A stretch of DNA of 64,000 nt, taken from JBJFCE01 sp964437825. GTDB taxonomy: Bacteria; Bacillota; Clostridia; Lachnospirales; Lachnospiraceae. Where the stretch lies: contig CAYTIH010000003.1 in NCBI GenBank assembly GCA_964437825.1, positions 1 through 64,000 on the forward strand, written 5' to 3'. The stretch's first letter is position 1. Every line of letters begins with the position of its first letter. A program made the translations under genes and the position numbers. The notes beneath the pieces were generated by a model, which was not told the origin of the DNA, did not search any database, and saw nothing but the letters and a program-made list of their open reading frames with translations. Shown here in pieces: positions 52,727 to 61,110 of the stretch.

Positions 52727-54253
52727 ATGGAGTTGAATTTGTTTTTTGAGGGAGTGGATTCCTGTCACGGATTTCAGTCCGAGATGCTTCGCAGGGTGGA
52801 TCAGGAAATCCCGATTCATGAATGCGTGATTACGTGTAAAAGTCATGATGAGGAGGATCATTATGATGATAAGTATACCTGTGTGAATTATGATGTCTGC
52901 GAGCATAACCGGTATGAAGAATTTTATGATATGAATGAGCTGCTGCCGTTATCGAGGGAGATTTTGGAGAAGATGATCCCTTATGAATCCACGGCGATGC
53001 AGATGCTGGTGCGTAACTTTGAAAGACATCTGTATACGATGGATGAGAGCAAGCATTTTTATCTGAATCATCTTCGCTTCTGGAATCATATGATTGTGAC
53101 CAAAAAAATCAATTATATCTGTTTTTCCAATATTCCGCATCATTGTCACGATTATGTGATCTATGCGCTTGGAAGGGTATATGGAATTCCGATGAGCTTC
53201 TGTTCGGATACGAGCATTCCGCCGAGGCTTGCGACCTGTACGGATATGGAAAATATGTGGAAGGATACTTATGAGAAGTATCTGGAGTATCGTAAGGAGC
53301 CCGAGATCACGCTTCCCCGGGACCTGGAGCATTATTATCAGGCGCTCAGATATGAGAATCAGGGACTGGATGACAAGGCGGTTCACCGCGGCATGACCCA
53401 AAAGGATCATATTGCCGTGCGCAGAAAGTTTTTTACGTCTTATTTTGAAAGAAGCAATGTATGGCATAGAAGAATTTCCTGGTTAAAGCACGGGCTTAAG
53501 GTCAGTCTGACGCAAAAGAATTTAAACGGCCTGAAGGAAGGCTGGGGCAAGGTTCGTCAGGACAATGTTTATTTAAAGAGGGGCAGGATCAAGTTAAAAT
53601 CCATGCGCTCCGTGAAATACTTTGACGCTCTGGCGGGCGTACCGGATTATCAAAACGAGAAATTTGTGGTATTTTTTCTGCATCTGCAGCCGGAGGCAAC
53701 CACGCTTCCCAAGGGCGGTGTCTTTGTGGAACAGGAACTGATGATTCAGGTTCTGGCGGCGGCGCTTGAAAAATTCGGCATTACGCTATATGTAAAGGAG
53801 CATTTTGTGCAGCCTTACCGGAATAAGGACTTTTACGACGGTCTGACCAAGATTCGTAATGTAAAGCTGGTGCGCAGCGACATTGATTCCAAGGAGCTGG
53901 TAAAGCATTGCTTTGCAACGGCCTCATGCAACGGAACGGTGCTTTTGGAATCCATGTTTAATGCAATTCCGACATTTATTTTCGGAGATACCCCTTTTCG
54001 GGGGGGACCGGGTGTGTGCTATGTCGGCTGTGTGGAGGAATGTGAAAAGGCAATTCGGGACATATTGGACGGAAAGCTGGAGATTTTGGAACATGATGTC
54101 CGCGCAGAGCTGAAGGCGTTTGGAGACAGCTCATTTCTGGGATATTTTGACGTTTCAAATTATGCTGAAAAGGGAGTGATCAGCGAGGAAGAGGGATTGC
54201 AGGCGTATGTGAATTATGTGGTAACGAATGTAAAAAGAGCATTTCAAGGATAG
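52727..54253 (+). CDS. Capsule-polysaccharide-transferase-like protein (KpsS/KpsC-type fold)
   Basis: A 508-aa soluble protein. In the C-terminal half, FFLHLQPEATT near 308, YVKEHFVQPYRNKDF near 350, ATASCNGTVLLESMFNAIPTFIFG near 396 and GGPGVCYVG resemble the donor domain of capsule_synth proteins, some of which (KpsC/KpsS) transfer Kdo from CMP-Kdo. The N-terminal half is not recognised. It lies directly before a NeuB-type synthase, so transfer of a 3-deoxy-ulosonic or nonulosonic acid is a fair hypothesis. AAGGAG precedes ATG 52727. Confidence 0.58.
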   Translation: MELNLFFEGVDSCHGFQSEMLRRVDQEIPIHECVITCKSHDEEDHYDDKYTCVNYDVCEHNRYEEFYDMNELLPLSREILEKMIPYESTAMQMLVRNFERHLYTMDESKHFYLNHLRFWNHMIVTKKINYICFSNIPHHCHDYVIYALGRVYGIPMSFCSDTSIPPRLATCTDMENMWKDTYEKYLEYRKEPEITLPRDLEHYYQALRYENQGLDDKAVHRGMTQKDHIAVRRKFFTSYFERSNVWHRRISWLKHGLKVSLTQKNLNGLKEGWGKVRQDNVYLKRGRIKLKSMRSVKYFDALAGVPDYQNEKFVVFFLHLQPEATTLPKGGVFVEQELMIQVLAAALEKFGITLYVKEHFVQPYRNKDFYDGLTKIRNVKLVRSDIDSKELVKHCFATASCNGTVLLESMFNAIPTFIFGDTPFRGGPGVCYVGCVEECEKAIRDILDGKLEILEHDVRAELKAFGDSSFLGYFDVSNYAEKGVISEEEGLQAYVNYVVTNVKRAFQG

Positions 54254-54343
54254 ACTTTCGAATGTGGATTTTTGCAGAATTTGAAACACAGATGGAATGA
54301 CGGAAACCTGTTAACTTTGATGCGGGTTTCGATAGGAGGAAGT

Positions 54344-55222
54344 ATGGATACAAAATACAGAAAACCCAGGATGATCGCCGAAATCGGCTGTAATCATAAG
54401 GGAGATATGGATATCGCAAAAGAAATGATCAAAATGGCTGCGATTTATTGCAGGGCTGATGTCGTTAAGTTCCAGAAGCGTTGTGTAAAGGAGCTTTTGA
54501 CTCCGGAGCAGTATCATGCACCGCATCCGAATCCGGCTTTCTCTTACGGAAGAACCTATGGGGAACACAGAGAATTTCTGGAATTTGATGTGGATCAGCA
54601 CAAGCAGTTAAAAGCATGGTGTGAGGAATTCGGGATCACCTACAGTACCTCCGTATGGGATGTGACTTCGGCGAAGGAAATTGCCTCCCTGAAACCGGAG
54701 CTGATTAAAATTCCGTCCGCATGCAACAATCATACGGAAATGCTGGAGTGGCTGTGCGGCAATTATGAGGGTGAAATTCACGTATCGCTTGGCATGACGA
54801 CACATGCGGAGGAGGAAGCGCTGGTTGAATTATTTGAAAAAAAAGGCAGGGCAAAGGATGTGGTTTTGTATGTCTGCACATCAGGATATCCGGTGCCTTT
54901 TGAGGATGTATGTCTGTTAGAAATCAATCGCGTGAAGGAGCTTTACGGAGAACGGGTGAAGGAGATCGGCTTTTCCGGTCATCATTTGGGAATTGCGATT
55001 GATATCGCGGCTTATACGCTTGGGGCGTCCACGATTGAAAGACATTATACGCTGGACCGTACCTGGAAAGGAACGGACCATGCAGCTTCTTTGGAGCCGG
55101 AGGGCGTCAGAAAGCTGAAAAGGGATCTGGAGGCAGCTTATAAAGCGCTGTCGGCAAAGCCCGAGGAAATTCTGCCGATTGAGGCTGTGCAGAGGGAAAA
55201 ACTGAAATACAGAAAGCATTGA
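54344..55222 (+). CDS. NeuB-family synthase lacking the SAF domain
   Basis: A 292-aa PEP-condensing synthase. The TIM-barrel motifs are intact: AEIGCNHKG (12-20), VKFQKRCVKELL near 43, STSVWDVTSA near 101, KIPSACNNHTEML near 124, and ERHYTLDRTWKGTDHAASLEP near 232. The C-terminal SAF/antifreeze domain found in NeuB and PseI (about 60 residues) is absent, and the usual SDH is SGHH. AGGAGG precedes ATG 54344. The product may be a nonulosonic or other 2-keto-3-deoxy sugar different from pseudaminic acid. No second CMP-transferase is seen, so pseF might be shared. Confidence 0.82.
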   Translation: MDTKYRKPRMIAEIGCNHKGDMDIAKEMIKMAAIYCRADVVKFQKRCVKELLTPEQYHAPHPNPAFSYGRTYGEHREFLEFDVDQHKQLKAWCEEFGITYSTSVWDVTSAKEIASLKPELIKIPSACNNHTEMLEWLCGNYEGEIHVSLGMTTHAEEEALVELFEKKGRAKDVVLYVCTSGYPVPFEDVCLLEINRVKELYGERVKEIGFSGHHLGIAIDIAAYTLGASTIERHYTLDRTWKGTDHAASLEPEGVRKLKRDLEAAYKALSAKPEEILPIEAVQREKLKYRKH

Positions 55223-55288
55223 CAGGCGCTCAAATCAATCAGACTGCCAAGGGAAAAAGGGCTGTGCTGCGGGAGAGGGAGAAGAATA

Positions 55289-56941
55289 ATGATGACGGCG
55301 GCAGAGAAAATCAGCAAATGGATCAAAGGGCAGCGCTTTCAGGTAAGCGTGTTTATCACGACCTTTATCATAGGTCTTCTGGTACATGCCTTTATGTTTA
55401 CCAATAAGTTTTATAATTATTTCGAGATGAATAATATTCTGACTCCTATGTCCATGGATAAGGGGGATACGCTTGCAATGGGACGCTGGTTTCTGCCGGT
55501 AGTCAGCAGACTCAGTTCCGTATACAGCATGCCCATGGTAAACGGAATGATCTGTCTTTTCTGTCTGTCCCTGATCACCTGTATGGTTGTGGATCTGCTG
55601 CGGATACGAAGGATGGTTCCGGCAGCGCTTGCAGGCGGAATTCTTGTGACCTTTCCGGGCGTTGCAAGCTACCTTTCCTATGGCGTGAACAGTGACGTGT
55701 TCTGCGTTGCCCTGCTGTTATCGGTTGCATCCGCATGGGTATTGTACCGCTTGGGATGCGGTATCAAGGGGATGATTGCCTCCGCCGTGATTTTGTGCTT
55801 TAGTATAGGCGTATATCAGCCGTTTATGTCCGTTACCATTGCACTGATCTTTGCGATGATCTTTCTGGAGGTATGGGAAAACGGCAGAGGGTTTGCTGCG
55901 ATTCTAAAGCGTGTGCTTTATTATGTGGTGACACTGGCAGCAGGCTTTGCGCTGTATTATCTTGTGCTGAAAATCGTTACGGCGATGCTTGGCATTACGG
56001 TTGGCAATTACCACGGCGTCAATGAGATGGCGTCCTTTACACTCAAGGGAATCGCCAAAGGCTTTGTATATACGTATCTGTATTTTCTGAGATATTTATT
56101 TACGAAGGAGTATACGAATTTTAACCTGCTGACTGTTTTTGATGTGATTTCCGCAGTGCTGTTTTTGTATTACACGATTACGGGATATCGGAGCTTCTGC
56201 AGCGGAAAACGGGAAAAGGGCAGTCTGCTCTGCCAGATCTTATTGATTCTTCTGCTGCCGCTTGGAATGAATGCAACTCCGTTTCTCATGGGTGACCGCG
56301 TCGGAAACGGCGTGGACAGATATATGATGTTTTCCATGATGCTGCTGTTTGTATTGCTGCTGAAATTAACGGACAGCGCAGCGGACAAAGACGGCGTAAT
56401 CAGGGAAAAGGAAGCGGATCAGGGAAAAACGGCGGATGCGCGGGGACGGATCAATCTCTATGGCCAGTGGGCTGTGCTGATCTGTGCGGCGGTATTGATT
56501 TTCAGCGATGCCTATATGTGTAATCAGGGATATTTTCGTGCGCATGCAATGACGGAAAGTGAGAATGCAATGCTGAACAGACTTGCGTATCGGCTGGAAG
56601 CGAATCCGGACTGGAGTCCTGATACTCCGGTATACTTTGCAAACTGCGAGGCGCTTTTTAATGAGAATACGGATACGGACATCGATGCATTTACCGGACT
56701 GACCAGAGTGGACGGGACGGAGATTAAGCCTTGGTATAATTATGACGCCGTTGTCAAATATATGAGGGTCTATTTGAATTTCCGCATCACAAAGCCGTCC
56801 GCCAAGGTGCAGGAAGCAATTTTGCAGACGGAGGAGTTTAAGCAGATGGGCTTATATCCTCAGGCGGATTCCATTCGGATGATAGACGGGGTTTTGGTTG
56901 TGAAATTTAATGAAAACGAGGAGAAACCCCAAGAGGATTAG
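55289..56941 (+). CDS. GtrII-like membrane glucosyltransferase, copy 2
   Basis: A 550-aa membrane protein with about ten helices and an outer C-terminal domain. LLVHAFMFTNKFYNYFEMNN, DTLAMGRWFLPVVSRLSSVY and the C-terminal MGLYPQADSIRMIDGVLVVK match copy 1 at 12519. Insertions near 370-390 make it 46 residues longer. It belongs to the family that transfers glucose from an undecaprenyl-phosphate donor onto exported glycan. GAGGGAG precedes ATG 55289; ATG 55292 is equally possible. It ends the transcription block before the third priming transferase. Confidence 0.8.
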   Translation: MMTAAEKISKWIKGQRFQVSVFITTFIIGLLVHAFMFTNKFYNYFEMNNILTPMSMDKGDTLAMGRWFLPVVSRLSSVYSMPMVNGMICLFCLSLITCMVVDLLRIRRMVPAALAGGILVTFPGVASYLSYGVNSDVFCVALLLSVASAWVLYRLGCGIKGMIASAVILCFSIGVYQPFMSVTIALIFAMIFLEVWENGRGFAAILKRVLYYVVTLAAGFALYYLVLKIVTAMLGITVGNYHGVNEMASFTLKGIAKGFVYTYLYFLRYLFTKEYTNFNLLTVFDVISAVLFLYYTITGYRSFCSGKREKGSLLCQILLILLLPLGMNATPFLMGDRVGNGVDRYMMFSMMLLFVLLLKLTDSAADKDGVIREKEADQGKTADARGRINLYGQWAVLICAAVLIFSDAYMCNQGYFRAHAMTESENAMLNRLAYRLEANPDWSPDTPVYFANCEALFNENTDTDIDAFTGLTRVDGTEIKPWYNYDAVVKYMRVYLNFRITKPSAKVQEAILQTEEFKQMGLYPQADSIRMIDGVLVVKFNENEEKPQED

Positions 56942-56977
56942 AAGTTTGCCATGATCCCGCGTATATAAGCAGGGACG

Positions 56978-57043
56978 GAGAAAGTAAGATAGGCAATTTC
57001 AATAAAATCCAGTGAGTTTCGCAATTGCCTAGAGAAAGTAAGA
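56978..57043. repeat. 12-bp direct repeats flanking a REP-like element
   Basis: GAGAAAGTAAGA occurs at 56978-56989 and again at 57032-57043, on both sides of the palindromic element at 56992-57031. Such flanking copies may be a target-site duplication or a local duplication. The repeat lies just before the GGAAGGAGG ribosome region of the priming transferase. Confidence 0.6.
56992..57031 (-). repeat. REP-like palindromic element, copy E1
   Basis: Read on the minus strand it begins TAGGCAATTGCGAAACTCA, goes on through GGATT and ends TTGAAATTGCC. Its ends are an inverted repeat (AGGCAATT at 56991-56998 with AATTGCCT at 57023-57030). A very similar sequence lies in the opposite orientation at 61012-61050. 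It is intergenic and non-coding. Confidence 0.7.
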
Positions 57044-57062
57044 AACGGGAAGGAGGCGCAGG

Positions 57063-58484
57063 ATGAATCGTTCAAACAGACAGCTGGAAGTACTGGAAAT
57101 GTATTTTTTGCTTATTACGGATATTATATGCTTATTATTTTCATATCTCTGCGCACTTTATCTGCGTTTTCATTCCGTGCGCAGGATTGACGAGCCGCAG
57201 CTGCACTGGACGGTCTTTCTGGGAATTCTGATCTTTGTACTGCTGTATCATTCCGCGGTTGACTATAACCGGAACTTCACAAAACGCGGATATTATGTGG
57301 AATTCATGGCAATTTCCAAACGGAATTTTATCATTGCGCTTTGTATGGGCTTTATTTTGTTTGCCGTGAAGGAAGCGGAGAACTATTCCCGGCTTGTGTT
57401 CGGTTATTTTGTCGTGTTAGATGAGCTGGTTACCTATGGAGCGCATTTGCTGGTCAAGAAATATTTGAGAAACAGCCTGAAAAAGGAACGCAACCAGATC
57501 AAGATCATGGTGATTACGGACAGCAGGAATGTGAAGAATTTAATGGAGAACCTGATTGAAAAGGCGGAGCTGGAATGGGATCTTACGTCCATTGCCATTA
57601 TGGATCAGGACTGGGCAGGAACGCAGATTATGGGAGTCCCTGTGGTAGCAGGCAGGGATAACCTGATGGATATTGCAAGGCAGATGCCGATTGATGAGAA
57701 TTTTATTTATTTGTCGGACATTAACCGCAGGGACGTTGACAAGCTGATTAAGGATTTTGAGACCATGGGCGTGATTTGTCATTACAATATTGATGTGGCA
57801 GATCTGGGGAATAAGCACAGCACGGTGGAGGAATTTGGCGGCTTTACGGTCATTACCTATGCGGAAAACCAGATTGATTACAGAAGGCGGATGATCAAAC
57901 GGCTGATGGATATTCTCGGCAGCATTGCGGGTCTTTTGATTACTGCGGTTACTTTTCCGTTTGTGGCAATTGCAATTAAGCTGGATTCTCCGGGACCGAT
58001 CTTTTTTGCACAGACGAGAATCGGCAAAAACGGCAGACGCTTTCGAATTTATAAGTACCGTTCCATGTATGTGGATGCGGAGGAGCGAAAAAAGGAATTA
58101 GAGGACCGCAATGAGGTGCAGGGGCTTATGTTTAAAATGGAGAATGATCCAAGGATCACCCGAGTGGGCAGGTTCATTCGAAAGACCAGTATTGACGAGC
58201 TTCCGCAGTTCTATAATATTCTGGTCGGTGATATGAGTCTGGTAGGGACAAGGCCGCCTACCGAGGATGAATTTGAACAATATACGCCTTATTACAGGAG
58301 ACGCTTGTGCATGACGCCGGGGCTTACCGGTATGTGGCAGGTCAGCGGCAGAAGTGATGTGGAAGATTTTGACGAGGTGGTCAAGCTGGATTTGCATTAT
58401 ATCGATCATTGGTCACTGAGTCTGGATTTTAAAATACTGGTGCAGACAATCGGAGTGGTGCTGTTTGGAAAAGGGGCAAAATAA
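57063..58484 (+). CDS. Polyprenyl-phosphate hexose-1-phosphate transferase (CpsE/WcaJ-like)
   Basis: Third priming transferase, 473 aa. About four or five N-terminal helices (14-135), a Rossmann-like middle domain (about 145-265) and the catalytic domain (about 275-470) with YKYRSMYVDAE, RKTSIDELPQFYNILVGDMSLVGTRPPT and TPGLTGMWQVSGRS. The VGTRPPT form is typical of Gram-positive glucose/galactose-1-phosphate transferases such as CpsE. It starts the glycan of the last module, which runs off the window. GGAAGGAGG precedes ATG 57063. Confidence 0.92.
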   Translation: MNRSNRQLEVLEMYFLLITDIICLLFSYLCALYLRFHSVRRIDEPQLHWTVFLGILIFVLLYHSAVDYNRNFTKRGYYVEFMAISKRNFIIALCMGFILFAVKEAENYSRLVFGYFVVLDELVTYGAHLLVKKYLRNSLKKERNQIKIMVITDSRNVKNLMENLIEKAELEWDLTSIAIMDQDWAGTQIMGVPVVAGRDNLMDIARQMPIDENFIYLSDINRRDVDKLIKDFETMGVICHYNIDVADLGNKHSTVEEFGGFTVITYAENQIDYRRRMIKRLMDILGSIAGLLITAVTFPFVAIAIKLDSPGPIFFAQTRIGKNGRRFRIYKYRSMYVDAEERKKELEDRNEVQGLMFKMENDPRITRVGRFIRKTSIDELPQFYNILVGDMSLVGTRPPTEDEFEQYTPYYRRRLCMTPGLTGMWQVSGRSDVEDFDEVVKLDLHYIDHWSLSLDFKILVQTIGVVLFGKGAK

Positions 58485-58584
58485 GGCGCAGGGCTGTATA
58501 TATAGCTCCGGATCCCGTTTGGCATGAAAGTGCGTATAAGGCGTATCGGTGATGTTTCCGGTAGCCGCAGTGATATTTTTCATG

Positions 58585-58590
58585 TATAAT
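58585..58590 (+). promoter_or_regulatory. Isolated -10 sequence
   Basis: TATAAT in the 145-base gap after the priming transferase. No -35 and no TGn extension is visible, so this is only a weak candidate promoter for the GT2 gene at 58630. The rest of the gap shows no clear structure. Confidence 0.2.
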
Positions 58591-58629
58591 ATGTAAGTGA
58601 TATCCCCTAAATTGACGGAGAGGTACAAA

Positions 58630-59451
58630 ATGACAACAGTCACAATTATTTTTACCTGTTATAACAGAAAAGAGAAAACGGCGGCTTTTGTAAAATCCGT
58701 ACAGGATGACCGCTGTAAAATCCGATATGTGGTGACCGATGACGGAAGCACCGACGGAACGGCTGCCAATCTGGAGAAGCTAAAGCAGCAGGGCTATGAT
58801 ATCGACATTGTTCATGGGGACGGCCGGCTGTATTGGTGCGGAGGCATGCGCAAGGCCATCGATTATATTCAGGAACAGAAGATAGAATCAGAGTATTATG
58901 TCTTTGCCAATGACGATGTGGACGTCTTTGATCATGCGCTGTATGAAATGATTGTGCAGAGCGAAAAGCACGGGGGCTCGGCGGTGATCGGAGTGACCTG
59001 CGATCATGACGGAGCTATGACCTATGGCGGAATCAGGTATCATAAGCACGGGATTAAATATGATCTGATTGATGTGACAAATGAAAATCTGGAGTGTGAT
59101 TCATTTAACTGTAACCTTGTTTTGCTGCCTGCCGGAATTTTTCACAAGATCGGCAATTTTGACAGTCATTTTACGCATGCTATGGGGGATTTTGATTACG
59201 GGCTCAGAGTGAAAAGAGCGGGATACAGAATTGAAAGCACCAGGCGTTATGTGGGAATCTGCGAGAAAAATCCGCTGAAAAAAACATGGTCGGATACGAA
59301 TTTATCCCGAAGGGAGCGTCTGAGACTCAAGGAGTCTCCGAAGGGGCTTCCCGGAAAAGAGTGGTTTTATTTTCTTAGGAAGAATTTTGGAATCGGTACG
59401 GCAATTGTCAGATCGCTGACTCCCTATTTAAAGATTCTGCTTGGAAAATAA
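58630..59451 (+). CDS. GT2 family glycosyltransferase
   Basis: GT-A enzyme of 273 aa. TVTIIFTCYNRKEKT at the start, TDDGSTDGTAANLEKL near 37, then GDGRLYWCGGMRKAID near 66 and FANDDVDVFD near 96, a form related to rhamnosyl-type GT2 enzymes, though the donor is unproven. FTHAMGDFDYGLRVKRAGY near 182 is the acceptor-side motif. ATG 58630 has GGAGAGG at 58617-58623; the longer frame from 58597 has no site. It follows the priming transferase, so it probably adds the second sugar. Confidence 0.85.
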   Translation: MTTVTIIFTCYNRKEKTAAFVKSVQDDRCKIRYVVTDDGSTDGTAANLEKLKQQGYDIDIVHGDGRLYWCGGMRKAIDYIQEQKIESEYYVFANDDVDVFDHALYEMIVQSEKHGGSAVIGVTCDHDGAMTYGGIRYHKHGIKYDLIDVTNENLECDSFNCNLVLLPAGIFHKIGNFDSHFTHAMGDFDYGLRVKRAGYRIESTRRYVGICEKNPLKKTWSDTNLSRRERLRLKESPKGLPGKEWFYFLRKNFGIGTAIVRSLTPYLKILLGK

Positions 59452-59538
59452 AAGTACGGATAAACGGACAAAAACGGGTATCTGCCATGAAACGGACACA
59501 ACCTGCCATAACGTATCTTATTTTGTGAAAGGATTCCA

Positions 59539-60585
59539 ATGAACGGGAAAAGTGCCAGACAATCGGGAATAGAGCTTCTAAGAATCATTAGTATAATCGG
59601 TATTATCGGACTGCATATTTACGGCGAATTTAAGAATCAGCTGGAAGGACTTCAAATGTATCTGGCCCTTTTTTATAACAGTCTGTTCAATATAGGCGTA
59701 CCCTGTTTTGTACTGATCTCGGGGTATTTTAGTGTAAAAGCGGATTATCAAAAGCTTAGAAAGATTCATCTGATGATGCTTTTTTATGCATTTCTGGATT
59801 TTGGCGTTTTCATATGGCAGGGAGGCGCTTTTGAGATCCGGGAATTGTTCCATTGCTTTTTCCCGATTTATATGCGTAAACACTGGTATCTGACCTGCTA
59901 TTTTGTGCTGGCGGTTTTTTCGCCCTATCTGAATCTGTTTGCGGATAAGCTGAGCAGGAAACAGCTTCGAAATCTGAGTATCCTATCACTTTTGATCTTT
60001 GATATTCTGCCGATCCTGCCCGATTTTGCCATTACCTATGACGGCGGAAAGGGCGTCTGTCAGTTTGTGATTCTGTATTTGATCGGAAGATATCTGCGAA
60101 TTTATCAGGTAAGCCGCCGGGAGCACAGATGGAAATACTTCGGAATGTTTCTGCTTATGTTGTGTCTGACATTTGGCGCAAACACAGCGCTTACCCTGTT
60201 ATCGGGAAATGCGATCAGCTGGTTTGCAAGCGACGGCAGCATTACCGTTATATTATGCTCCGTGTTCGCCTTTCTGTTTTTCAGTACCTTTACCGGTTCT
60301 AACGGCGTGATCAACCGTATGGCTTCCTACGTGGTTGCGGTATATGTGCTGGAAGCAACGGTCAGACTGGTGCTTGACAGATATGCGGCCGTTACGGATT
60401 ATATGAATAGCGGCGGACTAATCGGGATCGTATTGATCTATGCGGTTGTTACGGCGGCGGTTTCCGTTTTGATAGAACTCATTCGAAGGCTTTTGCTTGG
60501 ATGGCTTGAAGGGAAATATGTATCCTGGGAATATGCCAGGCTTTCGGCTATTGTTAAGAAAATCGGGGGAAAACTGAATTTATGA
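59539..60585 (+). CDS. Acyltransferase 3 family membrane protein
   Basis: A 348-aa protein with about ten helices. GIELLRIISIIGIIGLHIYGEF at the start, KHWYLTCYFVLAVFSPYLN near 114 and VVAVYVLEATVRLVLD near 262 mark acyltransferase-3 enzymes. AAAGGA precedes ATG 59539. It overlaps the cupin gene by 4 bases (ATGA), which suggests coordinated production. It is the third such protein in the window and would acylate the sugar chain of the last module; donor and acceptor are not known. Confidence 0.85.
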   Translation: MNGKSARQSGIELLRIISIIGIIGLHIYGEFKNQLEGLQMYLALFYNSLFNIGVPCFVLISGYFSVKADYQKLRKIHLMMLFYAFLDFGVFIWQGGAFEIRELFHCFFPIYMRKHWYLTCYFVLAVFSPYLNLFADKLSRKQLRNLSILSLLIFDILPILPDFAITYDGGKGVCQFVILYLIGRYLRIYQVSRREHRWKYFGMFLLMLCLTFGANTALTLLSGNAISWFASDGSITVILCSVFAFLFFSTFTGSNGVINRMASYVVAVYVLEATVRLVLDRYAAVTDYMNSGGLIGIVLIYAVVTAAVSVLIELIRRLLLGWLEGKYVSWEYARLSAIVKKIGGKLNL

Positions 60586-61010
60586 TAGAGAGAATATTAC
60601 ATCAGGGAGAAGAACTGGCAATTATTATCCGGAATGATTACCATGAAGAAGGAATTCATTTCCTGACGCCGGGGGAATATTCGCAGCAGCTTGCTTATAT
60701 GCATCATCCGGGGGGAAAGATCATAGCCGCCCATGTGCATAATGAGGTGCACAGGAGTATTCATATCACGCAGGAGGTTCTGGTCATCAAGTCCGGAAAG
60801 CTGCGTGTGGATTTTTATGATGATCACAGAGCTTATCTCGAAAGCAGGATTCTGGCTGCGGGAGATATCATCCTGTTAGTTGCCGGAGGACATGGATTTC
60901 AGGTGCTGGAAGAAGTGGAAATGGTAGAAATCAAGCAGGGCCCCTACGCCGGAGATGACGACAAGGTGCGTTTTGATGGCATTGAGGCTTCTAAAGCTGT
61001 GATTAAGTAA
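60582..61010 (+). CDS. Cupin-domain protein
   Basis: A 142-aa single cupin. AAHVHNEVHRSIHITQEVLVI near 49-69 is the metal-binding His cluster of cupin motif 1, and AGDIILLVAGGHGF near 97 is motif 2. Small cupins in polysaccharide loci can be sugar isomerases, epimerases or regulators, but this one has no diagnostic motif, so I assign no reaction. Its ATG overlaps the acyltransferase stop, and the REP-like element E2 follows 2 bases after its stop codon. Confidence 0.8.
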   Translation: MIERILHQGEELAIIIRNDYHEEGIHFLTPGEYSQQLAYMHHPGGKIIAAHVHNEVHRSIHITQEVLVIKSGKLRVDFYDDHRAYLESRILAAGDIILLVAGGHGFQVLEEVEMVEIKQGPYAGDDDKVRFDGIEASKAVIK

Positions 61011-61011
61011 A

Positions 61012-61050
61012 TAGGTAATTGCGAAACTCAACGGATTGTTGAAATTGCAC
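61012..61050 (+). repeat. REP-like element, copy E2
   Basis: TAGGTAATTGCGAAACTCA, then ACGGATTG and TTGAAATTGCAC. It aligns to E1 (56992-57031, opposite strand) with a few substitutions and a 2-base gap. It is intergenic, between the cupin and fucosyltransferase-like genes. Confidence 0.7.
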
Positions 61051-61110
61051 AATTAACGCAATGTTTTGATGAGCTTCGCAAACGCTTTATTAAGTAACAG
61101 GGAGAAGACG

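Noticed and set aside
54302..54337. GAAACC / GGTTTC inverted repeat before the short NeuB-type gene as a riboswitch
   Set aside because: Only 6 bp with a long loop and no further conserved structure; too weak to call.
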